DNA from: Clostridium sp. AWRP
GTDB lineage: Bacteria; Bacillota; Clostridia; Clostridiales; Clostridiaceae
Assembly: GCF_004006395.2 (NCBI RefSeq)
Contig: NZ_CP029758.2
Location: 3,596,001 to 3,660,000, forward strand
Length of the DNA: 64,000 nucleotides
Direction of reading: 5' to 3'
Under the pieces are notes generated by a model that had not been told where the DNA came from, searched no databases, and worked only from the letters and a program-made list of their open reading frames with translations. Made by a program: the position numbers and the translations under genes. Positions 24,233-33,714 of this stretch are shown here, piece after piece. Positions within the stretch are counted from its first letter, which is position 1, and every line of letters begins with the position of its first letter.

Positions 24233-26863
24233 TTACTTAGCCTCGTACCAATTATTTCCTACACTTATATCCACTTCAAGAGGAACTTTCAGTTGTAAAA
24301 CTTTTTCCATTTCTTCTTTTACTACAGATTTTACGTTATCAATTTCCTCTTTATATACATTTAGAATCAGTTCATCATGTACTTGAAGTATTAGTTTGCT
24401 TTTTAATTTATTCTCCTCTAATCTTCTATACACATTTACCATAGCTATTTTTATTATGTCCGCTGCACTGCCTTGAATAGGTGTGTTCATTGCAAGTCTT
24501 TCTCCAAACGACCTCACTATTTTATTTGAAGATTTTATCTCAGGTATAAACCTCCTTCTATTCATAAGTGTGGTAACATAAGATTTTGCTTTAGCCTCTT
24601 TCACTATATCGTCCATATATAACTTTACCTTCGGATACCTTTCAAAATAGGTGTCTATATAAAGCTTTGCTTCTTTTCTAGATATTTTCAAATTTTTAGC
24701 CAAACTAAAGTCACCTATTCCATAGACTATACCAAAGTTTACTGCCTTAGCATTGCTTCTCTGCGCAGATGTAACTTCATCTATAGGTACCTTAAACACT
24801 TCCGAAGCAGTCTTTGTGTGAATATCACTGTGATTTATAAATGCACTTATCAAATTTTCATCATCAGCAATATGAGCAAGTACTCTCAATTCTATCTGTG
24901 AATAGTCTGCTGAAAGTATAACACAGTCTTCATTTTCTGGAACAAATATTTTTCTTATCTCTTTACCCATCTCATATTTTATAGGTATATTTTGAAGATT
25001 AGGTTCTGTACTTGAAAGTCTTCCCGTAGTTGTTACCGTTTGATTAAAACTGGAATGAATTTTGTCATCTTCCTGTATTACTGCCTTAAGTCCTTCAATA
25101 TATGTTGAATACAATTTAGTAAGCTGTCTATAGTAAATTATCTTTTCAACTATAGGATGTTTATCTTTTAATTTTTCGAGTACTTCTGCATTAGTGGAAT
25201 ATCCCGTCTTAGTCTTTTTTATTACAGGTAAATCAAGTTTTTCAAATAAAATTTTCCCAAGCTGTTTTGGAGAATTTATATTGAATTCTTCTTCAGAAAG
25301 AGAATATATTTCTTCCTGTACTTTATCTATTTCAACTTTAAATTTACCTTCTTGTTCCACAAGCTTACCCTTATCGACCTTAAAGCCTTCACATTCCATA
25401 GATGCAAGCACGTATATAAGAGGCTGTTCTACTTTATACAAAAGCTCTTCCATATGAGCTTCTTCTATTTTCTTTGTAAGCTCGGAATAAACTTTACTAA
25501 AAAGTACAGTTTCCTTAGCAAAAAGTTTTTCGTCATCTTTTGAAATTTCAACTCCCGTATACTGTCTTATAACATCCTTAAGTTCATAGTCAGGTCTCGA
25601 TGAATCTATAAGATAAGCTGCTATTTTTATATCAAATTCTAATTTTAAAAATCTTATACCCATTTTATATAATATGCTGCAGGGAACTTTTACATCATAC
25701 CCTACCTTTGATATATCCTCATTTTCAAATAAGACCTTAAAAAGCTCTACTGCTTTAATCTTGTCTTCATTATATATTTCATTTATATGTATCTGAAAAT
25801 TTTTTTCATCTAAACTTATAAATACCTTATCTATATAACTTCTAGAATAGCTTTCCTCGTTTTCTACCTTAAAGTTTATATATACTAAATCATTATTTTT
25901 TAAACAATTTACAAAATCACCAAACTTGTTTAAAGTATCTATTTCCGTAAACTCAACATCAAATTCCTGTGCTGTATCCTCCTGAATTTCGTTAAGTCCA
26001 TGGATTTTGCTTATCAAAGATTTAAATTCAAGTTTTTCAAACATCTTCTTTAATCCCTGTGCATCATACTCTTCCTTTGACTCAATGGACTCAAGATCCA
26101 TTTCCACAGGTACATTAGTCATAATAGTTGCAAGTTTTTTACTAAAAATAGCCTGCTCCATATTATCTTTTAAGTTTTCCTTTAGTTTCTTTCCACTTAT
26201 ATCCTCTACATTTTCATATACATTTTCTATACTCTTGTATTGTTTTATTAATTTAAAAGCAGTTTTTTCACCTACACCAGGAACTCCAGGTATATTGTCT
26301 GAAGTATCGCCCATAAGTCCTTTAACATCTATAAACTGTGTAGGAGTTACCCCATATTCTTCTATCATTCTATTTCTATCATATACCTCTTTTTGAGTAA
26401 TACCTTTTTTGGTGATAACTACCTTTACTTTATCTGTAGCAAGCTGAAGGGCATCCCTATCTCCTGTAACTATATAGACCTGTATGCCATTTTTTTCAGC
26501 AAAGACAGATAGTGTTCCCATAAGGTCATCTGCTTCAAATCCATCTATTTCAAAAATACTTACGGACATCATTTTTAATATTTCCTTGATTACTGGAAAC
26601 TGCTCTGACAATTCAGGAGGCATCTTTTTTCTTCCGGCTTTATATTCACTGTATTTATTATGTCTAAAAGTAGGTGCACTCCTATCAAAAGTACATACTA
26701 CATAATCTGGCTTAATTTCCTCCTTCATCTTAAGAAGCATATTTAAAAAACCATAAACTGCATTTGTATGGGTTCCTTCTAGATTAGTTAAATCTGGAAG
26801 TGCGTAAAATGCCCTATGCATCAAACTATGTCCATCTAATATCAGCAACTTTTCATCATTCAT
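24233..26863 (-). CDS. polA: DNA polymerase I
   Basis: An 876-residue polymerase. The N-terminal 5'-nuclease domain (about 1-290) shows LLILDGHSLMHRAFYAL and the acidic EIDGFEADDLMGT site. The middle domain aligns with the 3'-5' exonuclease fold but lacks the DxE metal motif (VYINFKVENEE at that place), so proofreading is probably absent as in Bacillus. The polymerase domain has motif A SADYSQIELRVLAH near 650, the O-helix RSNAKAVNFGIVYG and motif C QVHDELIL near 840. It acts in Okazaki maturation and repair. ATG 26863 follows TGGAGGT. Confidence 0.97.
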   Translation of the reverse strand: MNDEKLLILDGHSLMHRAFYALPDLTNLEGTHTNAVYGFLNMLLKMKEEIKPDYVVCTFDRSAPTFRHNKYSEYKAGRKKMPPELSEQFPVIKEILKMMSVSIFEIDGFEADDLMGTLSVFAEKNGIQVYIVTGDRDALQLATDKVKVVITKKGITQKEVYDRNRMIEEYGVTPTQFIDVKGLMGDTSDNIPGVPGVGEKTAFKLIKQYKSIENVYENVEDISGKKLKENLKDNMEQAIFSKKLATIMTNVPVEMDLESIESKEEYDAQGLKKMFEKLEFKSLISKIHGLNEIQEDTAQEFDVEFTEIDTLNKFGDFVNCLKNNDLVYINFKVENEESYSRSYIDKVFISLDEKNFQIHINEIYNEDKIKAVELFKVLFENEDISKVGYDVKVPCSILYKMGIRFLKLEFDIKIAAYLIDSSRPDYELKDVIRQYTGVEISKDDEKLFAKETVLFSKVYSELTKKIEEAHMEELLYKVEQPLIYVLASMECEGFKVDKGKLVEQEGKFKVEIDKVQEEIYSLSEEEFNINSPKQLGKILFEKLDLPVIKKTKTGYSTNAEVLEKLKDKHPIVEKIIYYRQLTKLYSTYIEGLKAVIQEDDKIHSSFNQTVTTTGRLSSTEPNLQNIPIKYEMGKEIRKIFVPENEDCVILSADYSQIELRVLAHIADDENLISAFINHSDIHTKTASEVFKVPIDEVTSAQRSNAKAVNFGIVYGIGDFSLAKNLKISRKEAKLYIDTYFERYPKVKLYMDDIVKEAKAKSYVTTLMNRRRFIPEIKSSNKIVRSFGERLAMNTPIQGSAADIIKIAMVNVYRRLEENKLKSKLILQVHDELILNVYKEEIDNVKSVVKEEMEKVLQLKVPLEVDISVGNNWYEAK

Positions 26864-27180
26864 TGAATTACCTCCAAAATTTCATTTATGAAGAAACTGT
26901 ACACTCTATATATAGTATCATTTTTATCGGAAATTAGAAATAAAGTATTGTAAAAATTTTTATCTTATTCTAAAATTAATATAAACACATTAAAACTATA
27001 ATTATATCATGTACAAGTTAATAATTCTATAATTAATTTTTACTTTCACCGCAATTAATAATTTCAACTAATTAAAAATCTTTATTATAGCAATTCAGAT
27101 CCAAAATTTTTTCTATTTAATTTCTATACTAGATATCCTATATATTACTAATTGCAGTCTATTTTCAAGGAGGCTTTTAT
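26864..27180. other. AT-rich divergent intergenic region
   Basis: Between polA (minus) and the cysteine-cluster gene (plus). It is extremely AT-rich and holds the promoters of both genes. No RNA, repeat or ORF is evident. Confidence 0.5.
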
Positions 27181-27831
27181 ATGTTACTAAGCTATAAATT
27201 TTCAAACAACATTCCTCTATTTAAATGTGATATTTGCGGAAACTGCAGTAATTTTGTAGAATCTACATCTTACACAAATATAAAGAACAGAGGTTGCTGC
27301 TGGTACTTTCCAAAATACAATCTAGTAGATATTAAAAATATAATAAACAATGGGAACATGGATTTTATATACTATTTATCTTCTATTCCAAATTGTGTAG
27401 AAAGTTATGATATCAGGGTAAAAGGAATTTTTTTCAAAAATCAATATGACAATTACACTGAAAACAATATAAAATACAGTGATTTTGACAGCAGTCTCTT
27501 TTTTAGATTATGTCCTTTTTTGAAAAAAGATGGATGCAAATTAAGTTTTTCTTTACGACCACATCCCTGTAATTTATATTTATGCAGAGAAGTACTTCAA
27601 TTGGCAGGTAAAGAATACCATATGTATTCTCAAGAACGAAAGGATTATTATGCCTATTGTAACTATTTTAATGAGTGCTTAAAAGAAGATTTAAAATCTA
27701 ATAATGCAACTTTATCAGATAATTTAGAGGAATCTTTGGATATATTAAATTCTTCCACATTACCTCCTTTTCAACCTAGAAAATTACACAACATTTACAT
27801 AGATTATTCTACATATCACCATAGTGCTTAA
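27181..27831 (+). CDS. cysteine-cluster protein, YkgJ-like zinc/iron-chelating type
   Basis: A 216-residue cytoplasmic protein rich in cysteine. It has C-D-I-C-G-N-C near residue 16, G-C-C-W-Y-F near 38, C-P-F near 115, G-C-K-L-S-F near 122, and P-C-N-L-Y-L-C near 132. The spacing resembles YkgJ-family cysteine-cluster proteins (Pfam CxxCxxCC), which are thought to bind Zn or Fe-S, although the YkgJ signature is not exact. The gene starts behind CAAGGAGG and stands alone. The function is unknown. Confidence 0.6.
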   Translation: MLLSYKFSNNIPLFKCDICGNCSNFVESTSYTNIKNRGCCWYFPKYNLVDIKNIINNGNMDFIYYLSSIPNCVESYDIRVKGIFFKNQYDNYTENNIKYSDFDSSLFFRLCPFLKKDGCKLSFSLRPHPCNLYLCREVLQLAGKEYHMYSQERKDYYAYCNYFNECLKEDLKSNNATLSDNLEESLDILNSSTLPPFQPRKLHNIYIDYSTYHHSA

Positions 27832-27861
27832 ACTTCATCTGATACTAAGAAATCTGTTTAT
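27829..27861 (-). repeat. hairpin repeat R6 (short left-end fragment)
   Basis: On the minus strand ATAAACAGATTTCTTAG then TATCAGATGAAGTTTAA matches the first ~33 bases of the R family. Its inner end touches the stop codon of the cysteine-cluster gene. Confidence 0.4.
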
Positions 27862-27940
27862 GAATACTTTTTGCTAATTTAGGTTAAACTTATACTGCCT
27901 TGATGATATGATAACTCCCATTAATTCTATGTAAAGTAAC

Positions 27941-27957
27941 CCCAGTTTAAAGCTGGG
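27941..27957 (+). terminator. weak terminator between convergent genes
   Basis: CCCAG-TTTAAAG-CTGGG stem followed on the plus strand by ATTATTTTAC. It serves the cysteine-cluster gene; it lies at the very end of the convergent MEDS gene. Confidence 0.5.
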
Positions 27958-27958
27958 A

Positions 27959-28495
27959 TTATTTTACACTCATTAATTTTCTATTATATAATCTATAATT
28001 GTGAATTTTATAGGATTCTTCGATAACCTTTTCATTTATGAACCTTCTATTCTTTAAATAATCTTCAAAATTATAAACACACATACAAGAAACGCTCATT
28101 TCTAAAATTATATTTAATATAATTCTATCAAAATTTAAAAAGTTATCCTGGGAGGTATTATAGATAGCATAATCAACCTGTATAATAAATCTTACCCCCA
28201 CATATCCCTCTTTATTAATTTGATCTATATACTTTAAAACTTCTTTTCTTATGTTGTCTACCCCCAACTTTTGATATTCATTAATCACTTGTGTCATATC
28301 AACGTATTCCACACAATTATTTTTTGTGCCAAAATACTTTAATAATTTCTTATACAATTTTAAATCCGTGTATACACAAATTTTCTCTTTTCTTTCAATA
28401 CCTTTTTTTATATATTGATACATATTTATAATCAAATGTTCTAAACCAAAATAGTAAAATGAAGAATTAATTCCAAAAATACTACGATTAATCAT
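27959..28495 (-). CDS. MEDS-domain protein (DcmR-like sensory fold)
   Basis: A 178-residue protein matching the MEDS domain (methanogen/methylotroph DcmR sensory domain). It has an N-terminal HLIINMYQYIKKGIERKEKICVYTD-like helix-strand unit near residue 20, then GYVGVRFIIQVDYA near 97 and a C-terminal CVYNFEDYL strand near 138. Family members sense small or hydrocarbon-type ligands and often sit beside kinases or sigma factors. Here no partner is adjacent. The ligand is unknown. Confidence 0.65.
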   Translation of the reverse strand: MINRSIFGINSSFYYFGLEHLIINMYQYIKKGIERKEKICVYTDLKLYKKLLKYFGTKNNCVEYVDMTQVINEYQKLGVDNIRKEVLKYIDQINKEGYVGVRFIIQVDYAIYNTSQDNFLNFDRIILNIILEMSVSCMCVYNFEDYLKNRRFINEKVIEESYKIHNYRLYNRKLMSVK

Positions 28496-28734
28496 ACCTT
28501 TTTTATCCTTTACAATAAATTTATTGCTTATGTATTCTACATAATATATACATACTCCTCTTAATATTCATAAATATATTACAAAATATTTCGTCACGTA
28601 TCTGTATTTTTATGCTTCAATTTTTATAAAGTATTTCACTTTTTACATTATTCAACCCTGTTCTACTTATTCTATTAGAAAATTTTTTTAGGGCTTAACT
28701 CTTTCTCATAATAAGATAAAATTCTTCCTATCAT

Positions 28735-29373
28735 TTATAGATATAAAAGCACACAAAAGAAATGACAAGCACTTCCACCTATAACAAAGAGGTGCCATAT
28801 AGCATGATTATAAGGTATTTTATCTAACATATATAAAAAAGCTCCCACCGTATATATGATTCCACCTGCAACCAAAAGAACTATTCCAGCCGGAGGAAGA
28901 AGCAGCAAAAGTCTTTTCATTGCAAAAATTATTATCCATCCCATGGCAATATATATAAGTGTAGACACAACCTCATGTTTACCTATCCAAAATATTTTCA
29001 TTACTATACCGCAAATAGCCATAATCCATACTATACCAAATATCACCCAGCCTATGGAATTTCTTAAAATAGTAAGTGTAAAAGGAGTATAAGTTCCAGC
29101 TATTAATAGATAAATAGATGCATGATCAAATATCCTAAAAACTTTTTTTGCCTTTAAGTTAGTTATACTGTGGTATAAAGTGGATTCTAGGTATAGAATA
29201 AGCATAGAAACACCATAGATAGTATAGCTTACTATATACCACTTATCTCCCATTTTAGCAGAAAATAAAATCAATAATACAAGAGCTGCAATTGACAGAA
29301 TTGTTCCTATTCCATGTGTTACAGCATTAGCTATTTCCTCTCCTCTTGTATAAAATTTAAGTTGATTATCCAT
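28735..29373 (-). CDS. hemolysin III family membrane protein
   Basis: A 212-residue protein of the HlyIII/YqfA (PAQR-like) family with seven membrane segments. The conserved pattern is present: GEEIANAVTHGIG at residues 11-23, LYHSITN near 66, the FDHASIYLLIAGTYTPF block near 82, and AIWHLFVIGGSACHFF near 190 carrying the metal-binding His residues. The family is widespread. Hemolytic activity is not established for most members, and lipid-hydrolase-like or membrane homeostasis roles are proposed. The gene is monocistronic. Confidence 0.9.
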   Translation of the reverse strand: MDNQLKFYTRGEEIANAVTHGIGTILSIAALVLLILFSAKMGDKWYIVSYTIYGVSMLILYLESTLYHSITNLKAKKVFRIFDHASIYLLIAGTYTPFTLTILRNSIGWVIFGIVWIMAICGIVMKIFWIGKHEVVSTLIYIAMGWIIIFAMKRLLLLLPPAGIVLLVAGGIIYTVGAFLYMLDKIPYNHAIWHLFVIGGSACHFFCVLLYL

Positions 29374-29566
29374 ATTAAACCACTCCTTAATAAATTTTGC
29401 ATATGTGACACGTAGTTATTAAAACTATGTTACAATATGTATATATGATAACACGATATATGTATAAGTTCAATATACATTTCCATTTTTATAGTAAATA
29501 GATTGATTTTTTAGTATAATAAGTATTGTTATATTATTATTTGCAAAATTTATGGAGGCATACAAA

Positions 29567-30235
29567 ATGTTAAAAAGAACTATTACTGCTGAATTAATTA
29601 AAAAATTTAATGAAATGTTATATAAAATACTAGATGATATGGATAATAAAAATTATGAAGGAGCCTTAGATTTAATAGATACCGCTTTTAAAGACATTTT
29701 TAGATTGAGCATAAAATTTTTCAATTCCCTATCTCTAGAAAATATAATGGAAATGGTAAAAATTAATGGGAGCATAGTTACAGACAAGTGCATAATTATG
29801 GCCAAATTATTGGAGGAAGAAGGAAATGCATTGGAATTTCAGAACAAACTGGATGATGCTTTTTATATACATCAAAAATCATTAAATTTGTTTTTGGAAG
29901 CTTATTTAAATGAAAGCACCAACTGTGATTTAAAAAATTATTTTTCAGATATAGATCCTTTAATAAATAAACTTTGTGAATATAAGCTTTCCTTTACTCT
30001 TTTAAGTAAAATAGCACACTACTATGCAGAGACCAAAAGATATGATAAAGCAGATGATGTAATCTATGAAATGCTCGAAGAAAATAATCATGATGCAAAA
30101 TGTGTAGAATTCGCAATAAAATTTTACGAAAATTTACTTTTAAAAAATGATAATGATTTAAACTCTGGAAACCTACCGAGAGAAGAAATAGAAGAGTCCT
30201 TGTCTTCTTTAAGAAACATATTACAAAACAAATAA
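29567..30235 (+). CDS. DUF6483-like helical protein
   Basis: A 222-residue soluble helical protein. I start it at ATG 29567 because GGAGG at 29552-29557 overlaps the earlier ATG and is well placed for this one. The middle (about 80-190) looks like TPR-type helix pairs: ALEFQNKLDDAFYIHQKSL and AHYYAETKRYDKADDVIYE are typical repeat units. Similar proteins of about 220 residues are common in clostridia and annotated DUF6483. The function is unknown; a scaffolding role is a guess. It is monocistronic, followed by mobile repeat R3. Confidence 0.65.
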   Translation: MLKRTITAELIKKFNEMLYKILDDMDNKNYEGALDLIDTAFKDIFRLSIKFFNSLSLENIMEMVKINGSIVTDKCIIMAKLLEEEGNALEFQNKLDDAFYIHQKSLNLFLEAYLNESTNCDLKNYFSDIDPLINKLCEYKLSFTLLSKIAHYYAETKRYDKADDVIYEMLEENNHDAKCVEFAIKFYENLLLKNDNDLNSGNLPREEIEESLSSLRNILQNK

Positions 30236-30264
30236 AATCCCGCCATGCCGTATTATGAGTTATT

Positions 30265-30542
30265 TTGAACCCGCCCCAAAGCAGGTGGGAGTCTCCTTCT
30301 TGCTTCCTGTCTCCATTATAAATGGATATCATTCCACAAGAAGAGTCCGATTCCCGTTTATAAAATGTTCGGTCAAGACTAACTCACTCCACGCACACAG
30401 CAGGAATATTTCTCCGATGACTAGTTGCTCTAATACTCCCTCTTCTCAAAGTGGGAGTAAAGAGCAACTACGTCCCTGGATAACGATTTCTAAGTATTAG
30501 GTGGAATCAAAAACTCCATCTGATGCCAAGAACTCTGTTTAT
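30265..30542 (-). repeat. non-autonomous IS200/IS605-like element R3 (fullest copy)
   Basis: On the minus strand it runs from ATAAACAGAGTTCTTGG (left end, 30542) to a GGGCGGGTTCAA right end (30265). It contains the left-end imperfect hairpin, GTTATCCAGGGACGTAG, a long stem GTTGCTC...GAGCAAC, and TAGTCATCGGA, all shared with R2. The right part (GGAGACAGGAAGCAAGAAGG then CCCACC-TGCTTTG-GGGCGGG) looks like the 3' end of an IS605-type tnpB/guide-RNA region. No transposase remains. It explains the 362-bp gap between the DUF6483 gene and aspS. Confidence 0.6.
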
Positions 30543-30597
30543 AACTTTATTATACTACACTTTCTAATATTTATGTTTACTCTTTGAGTAATTCATA

Positions 30598-32370
30598 TTA
30601 TTTTATAGATATACCCAATTCTTTTAACTGAGATTCATCTACTACATTAGGAGCTTCCGTAAGTGGACAAAATGCATTCTGATTTTTAGGGAAAGCTATT
30701 ACATCCTTTATATTATCTGTTTTTGCTAAAAACATTATCATCCTGTCAAACCCATAAGCAAGTCCGCCGTGTGGTGGTGGTCCAAACTTAAATGCTTCAA
30801 GCAAATATCCAAACTTCTCCCAAGCTTTTTCCTGTGAAATGCCAATTACTTTAAACATTCTTTCTTGAAGCTTAGTATCGTGTATTCTTATACTTCCTCC
30901 ACCTAATTCTTCTCCATTTAGAACTATATCATAAGCTTTTGCTCTTACTCTTCCAGGATCACTCTCTAAATACTGTATATCTTCGTCCATAGGTGCTGTA
31001 AATGGATGATGCTCTGCCTGATATCTTTGTTCCTCCTCATTATAGGATAGAAGAGGGAATTCAGTTACCCATACAAATCTAAACTCATCATTTCCATCCA
31101 ATATTCCTGTTTCTTTTGCCATATGAACTCTGAGTGCACCAAGGCTTTCAAATACCACTTTATTTTTATCTGCCACAACAAGGATAAGGTCTCCTTGTAC
31201 TGCTTCCAACTTATTTAATATATTTTTAGTATCTTTCTCAGTTAAGAATTTAGCTATAGAGGATTTAACTCCATCTTCTTTATATGCCATCCATACAAGT
31301 CCTTTGGCACCATAGTCTTTTACAAATTCAACTAGCTTATCAATCTGTTTTCTTCCCATTTTAGCTGAATTTGGCACCTTTATAGCTCTTACAGAGCCAC
31401 CAGCTTCAATAGCATTTTGGAACACCTTGAAATCTATATTCTTTACAACTTCAGTTATGTCATTTATTTCCATGTCAAATCTCAAGTCAGGTTTATCCGA
31501 ACCATATTTCTCCATAGCAATTTTATAAGGCATTCTCTCTAAAGGCAGCTTTACATCTACATCTAGAATTTTCTTAAATACCCTTTGAATAAACCTTTCA
31601 TTCAAGTTCATTACATCATCTTGTTCTACAAAAGAAAGTTCCATATCTATCTGTGTAAATTCAGGCTGTCTATTTGCCCTCAAATCTTCATCTCTAAAGC
31701 ATTTAACTATCTGAAAGTATCTATCATATCCTGAAACCATCAAAAGCTGTTTAAAGAGCTGTGGTGATTGAGGAAGGGCATAAAACTTTCCGTTATAATT
31801 TCTGCTTGGTACGAGGTAATCTCTAGCACCTTCCGGTGTACTTTTTCCAAGCATTGGAGTCTCTATTTCTAAAAACCCTTCTTCATCTAAAAAGTCCCTT
31901 ACTACCTTTGCAGTTTTATGTCTGGTCATAAGTATTCTCTGCATGTCTGGTCTTCTTAAGTCCAAATATCTGTATTTGAGTCTTATGTTTTCAGCTGCAT
32001 CCAAGTTTTCCTTTATGTATATAGGAGGTGTTTGAGACTCTGAAAATATCTTTATATACTCTCCTTTTACTTCTACCATACCTGTTGGAATTTCCGGATT
32101 TGGGGATTCTCTTTTTACAATGGTTCCTGTAGCTGCTATGCAGTATTCAGATTTTACATTATCTGATTTTTCAAAAGCTTCTTTATTTATCTTCTCTCCA
32201 AATACAATTTGAAGTATTCCTGTTCTATCTCTTAAATCTACAAATATGAGTCCACCTAAATTTCTTTTTCTCTGAACCCATCCCATTACTGTAATCTTTT
32301 CACCTATGTTGCTTTCTCTAAGTTCACCACACATGTTGGTTCTCTTTAGTCCATTTAATGATTCTCCCAT
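30598..32370 (-). CDS. aspS: aspartyl-tRNA synthetase
   Basis: A 590-residue class II synthetase that charges tRNA-Asp. It has an N-terminal OB anticodon-binding fold (to about 110; GWVQRKRNLGGLIFVDLRDR), the catalytic core with motif 2 FRDEDLRANRQPEFTQID near 215, the bacterial GAD insertion (about 310-420), and motif 3 GLAYGFDRMIM near 535. The length is typical of bacterial AspRS. Whether it is discriminating depends on anticodon-site residues and on gatCAB elsewhere. It lies 15 bases after hisS, a conserved pair. Confidence 0.97.
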   Translation of the reverse strand: MGESLNGLKRTNMCGELRESNIGEKITVMGWVQRKRNLGGLIFVDLRDRTGILQIVFGEKINKEAFEKSDNVKSEYCIAATGTIVKRESPNPEIPTGMVEVKGEYIKIFSESQTPPIYIKENLDAAENIRLKYRYLDLRRPDMQRILMTRHKTAKVVRDFLDEEGFLEIETPMLGKSTPEGARDYLVPSRNYNGKFYALPQSPQLFKQLLMVSGYDRYFQIVKCFRDEDLRANRQPEFTQIDMELSFVEQDDVMNLNERFIQRVFKKILDVDVKLPLERMPYKIAMEKYGSDKPDLRFDMEINDITEVVKNIDFKVFQNAIEAGGSVRAIKVPNSAKMGRKQIDKLVEFVKDYGAKGLVWMAYKEDGVKSSIAKFLTEKDTKNILNKLEAVQGDLILVVADKNKVVFESLGALRVHMAKETGILDGNDEFRFVWVTEFPLLSYNEEEQRYQAEHHPFTAPMDEDIQYLESDPGRVRAKAYDIVLNGEELGGGSIRIHDTKLQERMFKVIGISQEKAWEKFGYLLEAFKFGPPPHGGLAYGFDRMIMFLAKTDNIKDVIAFPKNQNAFCPLTEAPNVVDESQLKELGISIK

Positions 32371-32385
32371 GTTAACACACTCCGT

Positions 32386-33636
32386 TTATAATCTAATTAA
32401 ATCTGAAATTTTGTCTAGTTCTTCTAATTTAATTTCAAATTGATTGCCATCTTCCATTCTCTTAAATTTAGCAATTCCACATTCTAGTTCATTATCTCCA
32501 AGTATTACTGTAAACCTAGCCCCTATTTTATTTGCATACTTCATTTCAGCTTTTACACTTCTATTTGTATGGTCGCATTCACACCTTACATTTTTTTCTC
32601 TCAATTGATTTACTAAATTAAGAGCCTTTAACTTAGCATCATCTCCCATAGCTCCTACATATAAATCTATATATGGTCTATTAGGTATCTCTATTTTATT
32701 TTCTTCCAGAGTAAGAAGTGTCCTCTCTATTCCCATTCCAAAACCTACAGCAGGCATTTTAGGACCTCCAACTTCTTCTATTAAATAATCATACCTTCCA
32801 CCACCGCATATTGTTATATCATTGTTTATTATTTCAAATACGGTTTTAGTATAATAATCAAGTCCTCTTACTATTAAAGGATTTATCTTAAATTCTATAT
32901 TTACAGCAGACAAATACTTTTGTAGACTTTCAAAGTGCTCCTTACAGTCATCACATAAGTAATCAATCATCAAAGGTGCATCTTTTACTATTTTCTTGCA
33001 GCTTTCCACTTTACAATCCAGTATCCTCATAGGATTTTTACTGAATCTGCTTTTACAGGTGTCACATAATCCATCATAATTTTCCTTCAAGAATTTTTTT
33101 AATGCTTCATTGTACTTTTTTCTGCAAGTAGCACATCCTATACTATTTATATTTAATTCAATTCCCTTTACTCCCAGTTCCTTATATACTCTCATAGCCA
33201 AACTTATAACTTCAGCATCCAGTGAAGCATTTTCTGCACCAAATGCCTCTATACCAAATTGATGATGTTCTCTAAGTCTTCCTTTTTGTACATTTTCATA
33301 TCTTAAAACCGGGGTAAAATAAAACAACTTAGTTGGCTGAACTTCATTATACAAACTGCTCTCCACAAAAGCCCTTACTGCAGGAGATGTACCTTCTGCT
33401 TTAAGGGTTAGGCTTCTGCCAGCTTTATCTTGAAAGGTGTACATTTCTTTCTGAACAACATCTGTAGTTTCACCTACTCCCCTTTCAAAAAGTTCCGTAT
33501 ATTCAAATACTGGTGTCCTTATTTCTCTATATCCATAAGAAGCTGCTATATTTTTGAACTTATCTTCTAAATAATGCCACTTATAAGACTCCGTAGGTAA
33601 TATATCTTTAGTACCTTTAGGTGCTTGTATAGCCAT
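32386..33636 (-). CDS. hisS: histidyl-tRNA synthetase
   Basis: A 416-residue class II synthetase. Motif 1 region P-x-F-E-Y-T-E-L-F is near 43, motif 2 FRYENVQKGRLREHHQFGIE (here starting VLRYENV) near 110, and the histidine-specific motif GLDYYTKTVFEI near 260. AVGFGMGIERTLL near 297 is motif 3, with a C-terminal anticodon-binding domain. ATG follows AAGGAG. It forms a hisS-aspS transcript and no T-box leader is seen upstream. Confidence 0.97.
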   Translation of the reverse strand: MAIQAPKGTKDILPTESYKWHYLEDKFKNIAASYGYREIRTPVFEYTELFERGVGETTDVVQKEMYTFQDKAGRSLTLKAEGTSPAVRAFVESSLYNEVQPTKLFYFTPVLRYENVQKGRLREHHQFGIEAFGAENASLDAEVISLAMRVYKELGVKGIELNINSIGCATCRKKYNEALKKFLKENYDGLCDTCKSRFSKNPMRILDCKVESCKKIVKDAPLMIDYLCDDCKEHFESLQKYLSAVNIEFKINPLIVRGLDYYTKTVFEIINNDITICGGGRYDYLIEEVGGPKMPAVGFGMGIERTLLTLEENKIEIPNRPYIDLYVGAMGDDAKLKALNLVNQLREKNVRCECDHTNRSVKAEMKYANKIGARFTVILGDNELECGIAKFKRMEDGNQFEIKLEELDKISDLIRL

Positions 33637-33714
33637 ATTAACTTACTCCTTTTTTGTTTTATATTTTCTTAAATTATAGATTATAAGTGAAATTTAAAAG
33701 TACATTTAAAAATT

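Noticed and set aside
30255..30500. 81-codon plus-strand ORF
   Set aside because: It is contained in mobile repeat R3, reads across its hairpins and has no family resemblance.
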